This document shows, piece after piece, positions 19,934 through 34,500 of a stretch of 64,000 bases of DNA. Location: assembly GCA_964017155.1 (NCBI GenBank), contig OZ024854.1:69644754-69708753 (forward strand), written 5' to 3'. Within the stretch, counting starts at the first letter, position 1, and each line of letters starts with the position of its first letter. Under the pieces are notes generated by a model, which was not told the DNA's origin, made no database searches, and saw only the letters and a list, made by a program, of their open reading frames with translations. The translations under genes were made by a program, and so were the position numbers. The stretch comes from Oasisia sp. SBJ-2009. Lineage: Eukaryota; Annelida; Polychaeta; Sabellida; Siboglinidae.

Positions 19934-22900
19934 TGTTGCTATTATATCAGTATTTTTGCCAACATTTGATACTTGATTAAATTAATTCATTCAATTATAA
20001 TCATCTTGCGCATATTTAAGTTTTATAAACAGCGCGTCTTGGCAAACTGTTGAGGTCGAAAAGACAGCGCCGTTAGTGCCAATCGCAAGCGCAGCGGTGC
20101 ATGTTACTGCGCTGTGCATATGATATGAGCGCTAAACAGTTTGTTTATGCCTACCACGCTGTCTTTTCGACCTCAAAAGTCTGCTAAGACGCGCTGTATA
20201 TAAAACATTAATATGCGCAAGATGATTATAATTGATTGAATTAACAAAATCAAGTATCAAATGTTGGCAACGATACAGTTATAATACCAAAATTGAGGTG
20301 GGCCCGTCTTGTACATTAATGCCTACACTTGCGGGCGCGCAACTTCACGCGCACTCTCTCATAAAAGCACGTATACTCTCAATTTGTTTTCAGTATTTCA
20401 CTAGTTGGCACTTATGTACAAGTCGGACCCACCTCAATGTTGCTATTATATAAGTATTTTTGCCAACATTTGATACTTGATTAAATTAATTAATTCAATT
20501 ATAATCATCTTGCGCGTATTTATGTTTTATAAACAGCGCGTCTTGGCAAACTTTTGAGGTCGAAAAGACAGCGCGATTTGTGCCAGTCGCAAGCGCAGCG
20601 GTGCATGTTACTGCGCTGTGCATATGAAATGAGCGATAAATAGTTTGTTTATGCCGACCACGCTGTTTTTTCGACCTCAAAAGTCTGCTAAGACGCGCTG
20701 TATATAAAACAATAATATGCGCAAGGAGATTATAATTGATTGAATTAACAAAATCAAGTATCAAATGTTGGCAAAAATACAGTTATAATACCAAAATTGA
20801 TGTGAGCCCGACTTGTACATAAGTGCCAACACTTGCGGGCGCGTTCCTTCACGCGCACTCTCTCATAAATAAAAGCACGTATACTCTCAATTTGTTTTCA
20901 GCATTTCACTATTTGGCACTGATGTACAAGTCGGACCCACCTCAATGTTGCTATTATATCAGTATTTTTGCCAACATTTGATACTTGATTAAATTAATTC
21001 ATTCAATTATAATCATCTTGCGCGTATTTATGTTTTATAAACAGCGCGTCTTGGCAAACTTTTGAGGTCGAAAAGACAGCTCGATTTGTGCCAGTCGCAA
21101 GCGCAGCGGTGCATGTTACTGCGCTGTGCATATGAAATGAGCGATAAATAGTTTGTTTATGCCGACCACGCTGTTTTTTCGACCTCAAAAGTCTGCTAAG
21201 ACGCGCTGTATATAAAACAATAATATGCGCAAGATGATTATAATTGATTGAATTAACAAAATCAAGTATCAAATGTTGGCAAAAATACAGTTATAATACC
21301 AAAATTGAGGTGGGCCCGACTTGTACATAAGTGCCAACACTTGCTGGCGCGTTCCTTCACGCGCACTCTCTCATAAATAAAAGCACGTATACTCTCAATT
21401 TGTTTTCAGCATTTCACTATTTGGCACTTATGTACAAGTCGGACCCGCCTCAATGTTGCTATTATATCAGTATTTTTGCCAACATTTGATACTTGATTAA
21501 ATTAATTCATTCAATTATAATCATCTTGCGCGTATTTATGTTTTATAAACAGCGCGTCTTGGCAAACTATTCAGGTCGAAAAGACAGCGCGAATTGTGCC
21601 AGCCGCAAGCGCAGCGGTGCATGTTACTGCGCTGTGCATATGATATGAGCGCTAAACAGTTTGTTGATGCCTACCACGCTGTCTTTTCGACCTCAACAGT
21701 CTGCTAAGACGCGCTGTATATAAAACATTAATATGCGCAAGATGATTATAATTGATTGAATTAACAAAATCAAGTATCAAATGTTGGCAACGATACAGTT
21801 ATAATACCAAAATTGAGGTGGGCCCGTCTTGTACATTAATGCCTACACTTGCGGGCGCGCAACTTCACGCGCACTCTCTCATAAAAGCACGTATACTCTC
21901 AATTTGTTTTCAGTATTTCACTAGTTGGCACTTATGTACAAGTCGGACCCACCTCAATGTTGCTATTATATCAGTATTTTTGCCAACATTTGATACTTGA
22001 TTAAATTAATTCATTCAATTATAATCATCTTGCGCATATTTATGTTTTATAAACAGCGCGTCTTGGCAAACTTTTGAGGTCGAAAAGACAGCGCCATTTG
22101 TGCCAGTCGCAAGCGCAGCGGTGCATGTTACTGCGCTGTGCATATGATATGAGCGATAAACAGTTTGTTTATGCCGACCACGCTGTCTTTTCGACCTCAA
22201 AAGTCAGCTAAGACGCGCTGTATATAAAACAATAATTTGCGCAAGATGATTATAATTGATTGAATTAATAAAATCAAGTATCAAATGTTGGCAAAAATAC
22301 AGTTATAATACAAAAATTGAGGTGGGCCCGACTTGTACATAAGTGCCAAAACTTGCGGGCGCGTTCCTTCACGCGCACTCTCTCATAAATAAAAGCACGT
22401 ATACTCTCAATTTGTTTTCAGTATTTCACTATTTGGCACTTATGTACAAGTCGGACCCACCTCAATGTTGCTATTATATCAGTATTTTTGCCAACATTTG
22501 ATACTTGATTAAATTAATTCATTCAATTATAATCATCTTGCGCATATTTAAGTTTTATAAACAGCGCGTCTTGGCAAACTGTTGAGGTCGAAAAGACAGC
22601 GCCATTTGTGCCAGTCGCAAGCGCAGCGGTGCATGTTACTGCGCTGTGCATATGATATGAGCGCTAAACAGTTTGTTTATGCCTACCACGCTGTCTTTTC
22701 GACCTCAAAAGTCTGCTAAGACGCGCTGTATATAAAACATTAATATGCGCAAGATGATTATAATTGATTGAATTAACAAAATCAAGTATCAAATGTTGGC
22801 AACGATACAGTTATAATACCAAAATTGAGGTGGGCCCGTCTTGTACATTAATGCCTACACTTGCGGGCGCGCAACTTCACGCGCACTCTCTCATAAAAGC

Positions 22901-24309
22901 ACGTATACTCTCAATTTGTTTTCAGTATTTCACTAGTTGGCACTTATGTACAAGTCGGACCCACCTCAATGTTGCTATTATATCAGTATTTTTGCCAACA
23001 TTTGATACTTGATTAAATTAATTCATTCAATTATAATCATCTTGCGCATATTTATGTTTTATAAACAGCGCGTCTTGGCAAACTTTTGAGGTCGAAAAGA
23101 CAGCGCCATTTGTGCCAGTCGCAAGCGCAGCGGTGCATGTTACTGCGCTGTGCATATGATATGAGCGATAAACAGTTTGTTTATGCCGACCACGCTGTCT
23201 TTTCGACCTCAAAAGTCAGCTAAGACGCGCTGTATATAAAACAATAATTTGCGCAAGATGATTATAATTGATTGAATTAATAAAATCAAGTATCAAATGT
23301 TGGCAAAAATACAGTTATAATACCAAAATTGAGGTAGGCCCGACTTGTACATAAGTGCCAAAACTTGCGGGCGCGTTCCTTCACGCGCACTCTCTCATAA
23401 ATAAAAGCACGTATACTATCAATTTGTTTTCAGTATTTCACTATTTGACACTTATGTACAAGTCGGACCCACCTCAATGTTGCTATTATATAAGTATTTT
23501 TGCCAACATTTGATACTTGATTAAATTAATTCATTCAGTTATAATCATCTTGCGCATATTTATGTTTTATAAACAGCGCTTCTTGGCAAACTTTTGAGGT
23601 CGAAAAGACAGCGCCATTTGTGCCAGTCGCAAGCGCAGCGGTGCATGTTACTGCGCTGTGCATATGAAATGAGCGATAAATAGTTTGTTTATGCCGACCA
23701 CGCTGTTTTTTCGACCTCAAAAGTCTGCTAAGACGCGCTGTATATAAAACAATAATATGCGCAAGATGATTATAATTGATTGAATTAACAAAATCAAGTA
23801 TCAAATGTTGGCAAAAATACAGTTATAATACCAAAATTGAGGTGGGCCCGACTTGTACATAAGTGCCAACACTTGCGGGCGCGTTCCTTCACGCGCACTC
23901 TCTCATCAATAAAAGCACGTATACTCTCAATTTGTTTTCAGCATTTCACTATTTGGCACTTATGTACAAGTCGGACCCACCTCAATGTTGCTATTATATC
24001 AGTATTTTTGCCAACATTTGATACTTGATTAAATTAATTCATTCAATTATAATCATCTTGCGCGTATTTATGTTTTATAAACAGCGCATCTTGGCAAACT
24101 TTAGAGGTCGAAAAGACAGCGCGATTTGTGCCAGTCGCAAGCGCAGCGGTGCATGTTACTGCGCTGTGCATATGAAATGAGCGATACGTAGTTTGTTTAT
24201 GCCGACCACGCTGTTTTTTCGACCTCAAAAGTCTGCTAAGACGCGCTGTATATAAAACAATAATATGCGCAAGATGATTATAATTGATTGAATTAACAAA
24301 ATCAAGTAT

Positions 24310-27300
24310 CAAATGTTGGCAAAAATACAGTTATAATACCAAAATTGAGGTGGGCCCGACTTGTACATAAGTGCCAACACTTGCTGGCGCGTTCCTTCAC
24401 GCGCACTCTCTCATAAATAAAAGCACGTATACTCTCAATTTGTTTTCAGCATTTCACTATTTGGCACTTATGTACAAGTCGGACCCGCCTCAATGTTGCT
24501 ATTATATCAGTATTTTTGCCAACATTTGATACTTGATTAAATTAATTCATTCAATTATAATCATCTTGCGCGTATTTATGTTTTATAAACAGCGCGTCTT
24601 GGCAAACTATTGAGGTCGAAAAGACAGCGCGAATTGTGCCAGCCGCAAACGCAGGGGTGCATATTACTGCGCTGTGCATATGAAATGAGCGATAAACAGT
24701 TTGTTTATGCCGACCACGCTGTCTTTTCGACCTCAAAAGTCAGCTAAGACGCGCTGTATATAAAACAATAATATGCGCAAGATGATTATAATTGATTGAG
24801 TTAACAAAATCAAGTTTCAAAAGTTGGCAACGATACAGTTATAATACCAAAATTGAGGTGGGCCCGTCTTGTACATTAATGCCTACACTTGCGGGCGCGC
24901 AACTTCACGCGCACTCTCTCATAAAAGCACGTATACTCTCAATTTGTTTTCAGTATTTCACTAGTTGGCACTTATGTACAAGTCGGACCCACCTCAATGT
25001 TGCTATTATATCAGTATTTTTGCCAACATTTGATACTTGATTAAATTAATTCATTCAATTATAATCATCTTGCGCATATTTATGTTTTATAAACAGCGCG
25101 TCTTGGCAAACTTTTGAGGTCGAAAAGACAGCGCCATTTGTGCCAGTCGCAAGCGCAGCGGTGCATGTTACTGCGCTGTGCATATGATATGAGCGATAAA
25201 CAGTTTGTTTATGCCGACCACGCTGTCTTTTCGACCTCAAAAGTCAGCTAAGACGCGCTGTATATAAAACAATAATTTGCGCAAGATGATTATAATTGAT
25301 TGAATTAATAAAATCAAGTATCAAATGTTGGCAAAAATACAGTTATAATACCAAAATTGAGGTGGGCCCGACTTGTACATAAGTGCCAAAACTTGCGGGC
25401 GCGTTCCTTCACGCGCACTCTCTCATAAATAAAAGCACGTATACTATCAATTTGTTTTCAGTATTTCACTATTTGACACTTATGTACAAGTCGGACCCAC
25501 CTCAATGTTGCTATTATATAAGTATTTTTGCCAACATTTGATACTTGATTAAATTAATTCATTCAATTATAATCATCTTGCGCATATTTATGTTTTATAA
25601 ACAGCGCTTCTTGGCAAACTTTTGAGGTCGAAAAGACAGCGCCATTTGTGCCAGTCGCAAGCGCAGCGGTGCATGTTACTGCGCTGTGCATATGATATGA
25701 GCGATAAACAGTTTGTTTATGCCTACCACGCTGTCTTTTCGACCTCAACAGTCTGCTAAGACGCGCTGTATATAAAACATTAATATGCGCAAGATGATTA
25801 TAATTGATTGAATTAACAAAATCAAGTATCAAATGTTGGCAACGATACAGTTATAATACCAAAATTGAGGTGGGCCCGACTTGTACATAAGTGCCAACAC
25901 TTGCGGGCGCGTTCCTTCACGCGCACTCTCTCATAAATAAAAGCACGTGTACTCTCAATTTCTTTTCAGTATTTCACTATTTGGCACTTATGTACAAGTC
26001 GGACCCACCTCAATGTTGCTATTATATAAGTATTTTGGCCAACATTTGATACTTGATTAAATTAATTCATTCAATTATAATCATCTTGCGCGTATTTATG
26101 TTTTATAAACAGCGCGTCTTGGCAAACTTTTGAGGTCGAAAAGACAGCGCGATTTGTGCCAGTCGCAAGCGCAGCGGTGCATGTTACTGTGCTGTGCATA
26201 TGAAATGAGCGATAAATAGTTTGTTTATGCCGACCACGCTGTTTTTTCGACCTCAAAAGTCTGCTAAGACGCGCTGTATATAAAACAATAATATGCGCAA
26301 GATGATTATAATTGATTGAATTAACAAAATCAAGTATCAAATGTTGGCAAAAATACAGTTATAATACCAAAATTGAGGTGGGCCCGACTTGTACATAAGT
26401 GCCAACACTTGCTGGCGCGTTCCTTCACGCGCACTCTCTCATAAATAAAAGCACGTATACTCTCAATTTGTTTTCAGCATTTCACTATTTGGCACTTATG
26501 TACAAGTCGGACCCGCCTCAATGTTGCTATTATATCAGTATTTTTGCCAACATTTGATACTTGATTAAATTAATTCATTCAATTATAATCATCTTGCGCG
26601 TATTTATGTTTTATAAACAGCGCGTCTTGGCAAACTATTGAGGTCGAAAAGACAGCGCGAATTGTGCCAGCCGCAAACGCAGGGGTGCATATTACTGCGC
26701 TGTGCATATGAAATGAGCGATAAACAGTTTGTTTATGCCGACCACGCTGTCTTTTCGACCTCAAAAGTCAGCTAAGACGCGCTGTATATAAAACAATAAT
26801 ATGCGCAAGATGATTATAATTGATTGAGTTAACAAAATCAAGTTTCAAAAGTTGGCAACGATACAGTTATAATACCAAAATTGAGGTGGGCCCGTCTTGT
26901 ACATTAATGCCTACACTTGCGGGCGCGCAACTTCACGCGCACTCTCTCATAAAAGCACGTATACTCTCAATTTGTTTTCAGTATTTCACTAGTTGGCACT
27001 TATGTACAAGTCGGACCCACCTCAATGTTGCTATTATATCAGTATTTTTGCCAACATTTGATACTTGATTAAATTAATTCATTCAATTATAATCATCTTG
27101 CGCATATTTATGTTTTATAAACAGCGCGTCTTGGCAAACTTTTGAGGTCGAAAAGACAGCGCCATTTGTGCCAGTCGCAAGCGCAGCGGTGCATGTTACT
27201 GCGCTGTGCATATGATATGAGCGATAAACAGTTTGTTTATGCCGACCACGCTGTCTTTTCGACCTCAAAAGTCAGCTAAGACGCGCTGTATATAAAACAA

Positions 27301-28365
27301 TAATTTGCGCAAGATGATTATAATTGATTGAATTAATAAAATCAAGTATCAAATGTTGGCAAAAATACAGTTATAATACCAAAATTGAGGTGGGCCCGAC
27401 TTGTACATAAGTGCCAAAACTTGCGGGCGCGTTCCTTCACGCGCACTCTCTCATAAATAAAAGCACGTATACTATCAATTTGTTTTCAGTATTTCACTAT
27501 TTGACACTTATGTACAAGTCGGACCCACCTCAATGTTGCTATTATATAAGTATTTTTGCCAACATTTGATACTTGATTAAATTAATTCATTCAATTATAA
27601 TCATCTTGCGCATATTTATGTTTTATAAACAGCGCTTCTTGGCAAACTTTTGAGGTCGAAAAGACAGCGCCATTTGTGCCAGTCGCAAGCGCAGCGGTGC
27701 ATGTTACTGCGCTGTGCATATGATATGAGCGATAAACAGTTTGTTTATGCCTACCACGCTGTCTTTTCGACCTCAACAGTCTGCTAAGACGCGCTGTATA
27801 TAAAACATTAATATGCGCAAGATGATTATAATTGATTGAATTAACAAAATCAAGTATCAAATGTTGGCAACGATACAGTTATAATACCAAAATTGAGGTG
27901 GGCCCGACTTGTACATAAGTGCCAACACTTGCGGGCGCGTTCCTTCACGCGCACTCTCTCATAAATAAAAGCACGTGTACTCTCAATTTCTTTTCAGTAT
28001 TTCACTATTTGGCACTTATGTACAAGTCGGACCCACCTCAATGTTGCTATTATATAAGTATTTTGGCCAACATTTGATACTTGATTAAATTAATTCATTC
28101 AATTATAATCATCTTGCGCGTATTTATGTTTTATAAACAGCGCGTCTTGGCAAACTTTTGAGGTCGAAAAGACAGCGCGATTTGTGCCAGTCGCAAGCGC
28201 AGCGGTGCATGTTACTGTGCTGTGCATATGAAATGAGCGATAAATAGTTTGTTTATGCCGACCACGCTGTTTTTTCGACCTCAAAAGTCTGCTAAGACGC
28301 GCTGTATATAAAACAATAATATGCGCAAGATGATTATAATTGATTGAATTAACAAAATCAAGTAT
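24310..28365. repeat. SatB four-monomer (2028-bp) tandem duplication
   Basis: 24310-26337 and 26338-28365 are near-identical, starting in the B part of one monomer. Shared private variants are CCGCAAACGCAGGGG, GAGTTAACAAAATCAAGTTT before CAAAAGTTGGCAACG, and GCACGTGTACTC. Monomer starts in and next to the block: 24002, 24510, 25014, 25522, 26030, 26538, 27042, 27550, 28058. The monomers at 24510 and 26538 are 504 bp. Confidence 0.93.
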
Positions 28366-28565
28366 CAAATGTTGGCAAAAATACAGTTATAATACCAAAA
28401 TTGAGGTGGGCCCGACTTGTACATAAGTGCCAACACTTGCGGGCGCGTTCCTTCACGCGCACTCTCTCATCAATAAAAGCACGTATACTCTCAATTTGTT
28501 TTCAGCATTTCACTATTTGGCACTTATGTACAAGTCGGACCCACCTCAATGTTGCTATTATATCA

Positions 28566-31500
28566 GTATTTTTGCCAACATTTGATACTTGATTAAATTA
28601 ATTCATTCAATTATAATCATCTTGCGCGTATTTATGTTTTATAAACAGCGCATCTTGGCAAACTTTTGAGGTCGAAAAGACAGCGCGATTTGTGCCAGTC
28701 GCAAGCGCAGCGGTGCATGTTACTGCGCTGTGCATATGAAATGAGCGATAAATAGTTTGTTTATGCCGACCACGCTGTTTTTTCGACCTCAAAAGTCTGC
28801 TAAGACGCGCTGTATATAAAACAATAATATGCGCAAGATGATTATAATTGATTGAATTAACAAAATCAAGTATCAAATGTTGGCAAAAATACAGTTATAA
28901 TACCAAAATTGAGGTGGGCCCGACTTGTACATAAGTGCCAACACTTGCTGGCGCGTTCCTTCACGCGCACTCTCTCATAAATAAAAGCACGTATACTCTC
29001 AATTTGTTTTCAGCATTTCACTATTTGGCACTTATGTACAAGTCGGACCCGCCTCAATGTTGCTATTATATCAGTATTTTTGCCAACATTTGATACTTGA
29101 TTAAATTAATTCATTCAATTATAATCATCTTGCGCGTATTTATGTTTTATAAACAGCGCGTCTTGGCAAACTATTGAGGTCGAAAAGACAGCGCGAATTG
29201 TGCCAGCCGCAAGCGCAGGGGTGCATATTACTGCGCTGTGCATATGAAATGAGCGATAAACAGTTTGTTTATGCCGACCACGCTGTCTTTTCGACCTCAA
29301 AAGTCAGCTAAGACGCGCTGTATATAAAACAATAATATGCGAAAGATGATTATAATTGATTGAGTTAACAAAATCAAGTTTCAAAAGTTGGCAAAAATAC
29401 AGTTATAATACCAAAATTGAGGTGGGCCCGACTTGTACATAAGTGCCAACACTTGAGGGCGCGTTCCTTCACGCGCACTCTCTCATAAATAAAAGCACGT
29501 ATACCCTCAATTTGTTTTCAGTATTTCACTATTTGGCACTGATGTACAAGTCGGACCCACCTCAATGTTGCTATTATATCAGTATTTTTGCCAACATTTG
29601 ATACTTGATTAAATTAATTCATTCAATTATAATCATCTTGCGCATATTTAAGTTTTATAAACAGCGCGTCTTGGCAAACTGTTGAGGTCGAAAAGACAGC
29701 GCCATTTGTGCCAGTCGCAAGCGCAGCGGTGCATGTTACTGCGCTGTGCATATGATATGAGCGCTAAACAGTTTGTTTATGCCTACCACGCTGTCTTTTC
29801 GACCTCAAAAGTCTGCTAAGACGCGCTGTATATAAAACATTAATATGCGCAAGATGATTATAATTGATTGAATTAACAAAATCAAGTATCAAATGTTGGC
29901 AAAAATACAGTTATAATACCAAAATTGAGGTGGGCCCGACTTGTACATAAGTGCCAAAACTTGCGGGCGCGTTCCTTCACGCGCACTCTCTCATAAATAA
30001 AAGCACGTATACTATCAATTTGTTTTCAGTATTTCACTATTTGACACTTATGTACAAGTCGGACCCACCTCAATGTTGCTATTATATAAGTATTTTTGCC
30101 AACATTTGATACTTGATTAAATTAATTCATTCAATTATAATCATCTTGCGCATATTTATGTTTTATAAACAGCGCTTCTTGGCAAACTTTTGAGGTCGAA
30201 AAGACAGCGCCATTTGTGCCAGTCGCAAGCGCAGCGGTGCATGTTACTGCGCTGTGCATATGATATGAGCGATAAACAGTTTGTTTATGCCTACCACGCT
30301 GTCTTTTCGACCTCAACAGTCTGCTAAGACGCGCTGTATATAAAACATTAATATGCGCAAGATGATTATAATTGATTGAATTAACAAAATCAAGTATCAA
30401 ATGTTGGCAACGATACAGTTATAATACCAAAATTGAGGTGGGCCCGACTTGTACATAAGTGCCAAAACTTGCGGGCGCGTTCCTTCACGCGCACTCTCTC
30501 ATAAATAAAAGCACGTATACTCTCAATTTCTTTTCAGTATTTCACTATTTGGCACTTATGTACAAGTCGGACCCACCTCAATGTTGCTATTATATCAGTA
30601 TTTTTGCCAACATTTGATACTTGATTAAATTAATTCATTCAATTATAATCATCTTGCGCATATTTATGTTTTATAAACAGCGCGTCTTGGCAAACTTTTG
30701 AGGTCGAAAAGACAGCGCCATTTGTGCCAGTCGCAAGCGCAGCGGTGCATGTTACTGCGCTGTGCATATGATATGAGCGATAAACAGTTTGTTTATGCCG
30801 ACCACGCTGTCTTTTCGACCTCAAAAGTCAGCTAAGACGCGCTGTATATAAAACAATAATTTGCGCAAGATGATTATAATTGATTGAATTAATAAAATCA
30901 AGTATCAAATGTTGGCAAAAATACAGTTATAATACCAAAATTGAGGTGGGCCCGACATATACATAAGTGCCAAAACTTGCGGGCGCGTTCCTTCACGCGC
31001 ACTCTCTCATAAATAAAAGCACGTATACTATCAATTTGTTTTCAGTATTTCACTATTTGACACTTATGTACAAGTCGGACCCACCTCAATGTTGCTATTA
31101 TATAAGTATTTTTGCCAACATTTGATACTTGATTAAATTAAGTCATTCAATTATAATCATCTTGCGCATATTTATGTTTTATAAACAGCGCTTCTTGGCA
31201 AACTTTTGAGGTCGAAAAGACAGCGCCATTTGTGCCAGTCGCAAGCGCAGCGGTGCATGTTACTGCGCTGTGCATATGATATGAGCGATAAACAGTTTGT
31301 TTATGCCTACCACGCTGTCTTTTCGACCTCAACAGTCTGCTAAGACGCGCTGTATATAAAACATTAATATGCGCAAGATGATTATAATTGATTGAATTAA
31401 CAAAATCAAGTATCAAATGTTGGCAACGATACAGTTATAATACCAAAATTGAGGTGGGCCCGACTTGTACATAAGTGCCAACACTTGCGGGCGCGTTCCT

Positions 31501-34500
31501 TCACGCGCACTCTCTCATAAATAAAAGCACGTATACTCTCAATTTCTTTTCAGTATTTCACTATTTGGCACTGATGTACAAGTCGGACCCACCTCAATGT
31601 TGCTATTATATAAGTATTTTGGCCAACATTTGATACTTGATTAAATTAATTCATTCAATTATAATCATCTTGCGCGTATTTATGTTTTATAAACAGCGCG
31701 TCTTGGCAAACTTTTGAGGTCGAAAAGACAGCGCGATTTGTGCCAGTCGCAAGCGCAGCGGTGCATGTTACTGTGCTGTGCATATGAAATGAGCGATAAA
31801 TAGTTTGTTTATGCCGACCACGCTGTTTTTTCGACCTCAAAAGTCTGCTAAGACGCGCTGTATATAAAACAATAATATGCGCAAGATGATTATAATTGAT
31901 TGAATTAACAAAAGCAAGTATCAAATGTTGGCAAAAATACAGTTATAATACCAAAATTGAGGTGGGCCCTACTTGTACATAAGTGCCAACACTTGCGGGC
32001 GCGTTCCTTCACGCGCACTCTCTCATCAATAAAAGCACGTATACTCTCAATTTGTTTTCAGCATTTCACTATTTGGCACTTATGTACAAGTCGGACCCAC
32101 CTCAATGTTGCTATTATATCAGTATTTTTGCCAACATTTGATACTTGATTAAATTAATTCATTCAATTATAATCATCTTGCGCGTATTTATGTTTTATAA
32201 ACAGCGCATCTTGGCAAACTTTTGAGGTCGAAAAGACAGCGCGATTTGTGCCAGTCGCAAGCGCAGCGGTGCATGTTACTGCGCTGTGCATATGATATGA
32301 GCGATAAACAGTTTGTTTATGCCTACCACGCTGTCTTTTCGACCTCAACAGTCTGCTAAGACGCGCTGTATATAAAACATTAATATGCGCAAGATGATTA
32401 TAATTGATTGAATTAACAAAATCAAGTATCAAATGTTGGCAACGATACAGTTATAATACCAAAATTGAGGTGGGCCCGACTTGTACATAAGTGCCAACAC
32501 TTGCGGGCGCGTTCCTTCACGCGCACTCTCTCATAAATAAAAGCACGTATACTCTCAATTTCTTTTCAGTATTTCACTATTTGGCACTGATGTACAAGTC
32601 GGACCCACCTCAATGTTGCTATTATATAAGTATTTTGGCCAACATTTGATACTTGATTAAATTAATTCATTCAATTATAATCATCTTGCGCGTATTTATG
32701 TTTTATAAACAGCGCGTCTTGGCAAACTTTTGAGGTCGAAAAGACAGCGCGATTTTTGCCAGTCGCAAGCGCAGCGGTGCATGTTACTGTGCTGTGCATA
32801 TGAAATGAGCGATAAATAGTTTGTTTATGCCGACCACGCTGTTTTTTCGACCTCAAAAGTCTGCTAAGACGCGCTGTATATAAAACAATAATATGCGCAA
32901 GATGATTATAATTGATTGAATTAACAAAAGCAAGTATCAAATGTTGGCAAAAATACAGTTATAATACCAAAATTGAGGTGGGCCCTACTTGTACATAAGT
33001 GCCAACACTTGCGGGCGCGTTCCTTCACGCGCACTCTCTCATCAATAAAAGCACGTATACTCTCAATTTGTTTTCAGCATTTCACTATTTGGCACTTATG
33101 TACAAGTCGGACCCACCTCAATGTTGCTATTATATCAGTATTTTTGCCAACATTTGATACTTGATTAAATTAATTCATTCAATTATAATCATCTTGCGCG
33201 TATTTATGTTTTATAAACAGCGCATCTTGGCAAACTTTTGAGGTCGAAAAGACAGCGCGATTTGTGCCAGTCGCAAGCGCAGCGGTGCATGTTACTGCGC
33301 TGTGCATATGAAATGAGCGATAAATAGTTTGTTTATGCCGACCACGCTGTCTTTTCGACCTCAAAAGTCAGCTAAGACGCGCTGTATATAAAACAATAAT
33401 ATGCGCAAGATGATTATAATTGATTGAGTTAACAAAATCAAGTTTCAAAAGTTGGCAAAAATACAGTTATAATACCAAAATTGAGGTGGGCCCGACTTGT
33501 ACATAAGTGCCAACACTTGAGGGCGCGTTCCTTCACGCGCACTCTCTCATAAATAAAAGCACGTATACCCTCAATTTGTTTTCAGTATTTCACTATTTGG
33601 CACTGATGTACAAGTCGGACCCACCTCAATGTTGCTATTATATCAGTATTTTTGCCAACATTTGATACTTGATTAAATTAATTCATTCAATTATAATCAT
33701 CTTGCGCATATTTAAGTTTTATAAACAGCGCGTCTTGGCAAACTGTTGAGGTCGAAAAGACAGCGCCATTTGTGCCAGTCGCAAGCGCAGCGGTGCATGT
33801 TACTGCGCTGTGCATATGATATGAGCGCTAAACAGTTTGTTTATGCCTACCACGCTGTCTTTTCGACCTCAAAAGTCTGCTAAGACGCGCTGTATATAAA
33901 ACATTAATATGCGCAAGATGATTATAATTGATTGAATTAACAAAATCAAGTATCAAATGTTGGCAACGATACAGTTATAATACCAAAATTGAGGTGGGCC
34001 CGACTTGTACATAAGTGCCAACACTTGCGGGCGCGTTCCTTCACGCGCACTCTCTCATAAATAAAAGCACGTATACTCTCAATTTCTTTTCAGTATTTCA
34101 CTATTTGGCACTTATGTACAAGTCGGACCCACCTCAATGTTGCTATTATATAAGTATTTTGGCCAACATTTGATACTTGATTAAATTAATTCATTCAATT
34201 ATAATCATCTTGCGCGTATTTATGTTTTATAAACAGCGCGTCTTGGCAAACTTTTGAGGTCGAAAAGACAGCGCGATTTGTGCCAGTCGCAAGCGCAGCG
34301 GTGCATGTTACTGTGCTGTGCATATGAAATGAGCGATAAATAGTTTGTTTATGCCGACCACGCTGTTTTTTCGACCTCAAAAGTCTGCTAAGACGCGCTG
34401 TATATAAAACAATAATATGCGCAAGATGATTATAATTGATTGAATTAACAAAATCAAGTATCAAATGTTGGCAAAAATACAGTTATAATACCAAAATTGA

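Larger units (their letters stand above)
18938..24509. repeat. SatB monomers 1-11
   Basis: Starts: 18938, 19442, 19950, 20454, 20962, 21470, 21974, 22482, 22986, 23494, 24002. The four 504-bp monomers begin at 18938, 19950, 21470 and 22482. They lack one ATAA in CATAAATAAAAGC and have GTCTTGTACATTAATGCC in the B stem. In 18938-20961 and 21974-22985 the array alternates 504- and 508-bp types, giving a local 1012-bp dimer period. Confidence 0.95.

Noticed and set aside
23535..23804. 89-aa and 61-aa minus-strand and 63/82-aa plus-strand frames in SatB monomers
   Set aside because: They lie across the inverted arms, are switched on and off by single substitutions, and similar peptides come from both strands because of the palindrome.
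24815..24832. 15-base identity CAAAAGTTGGCAAAA between a SatB subtype and SatA block b
   Set aside because: The usual SatB sequence is CAAATGTTGGCAAAA; the match arises by mutation in one subtype and has no flanking similarity, so chance is likelier than common origin.
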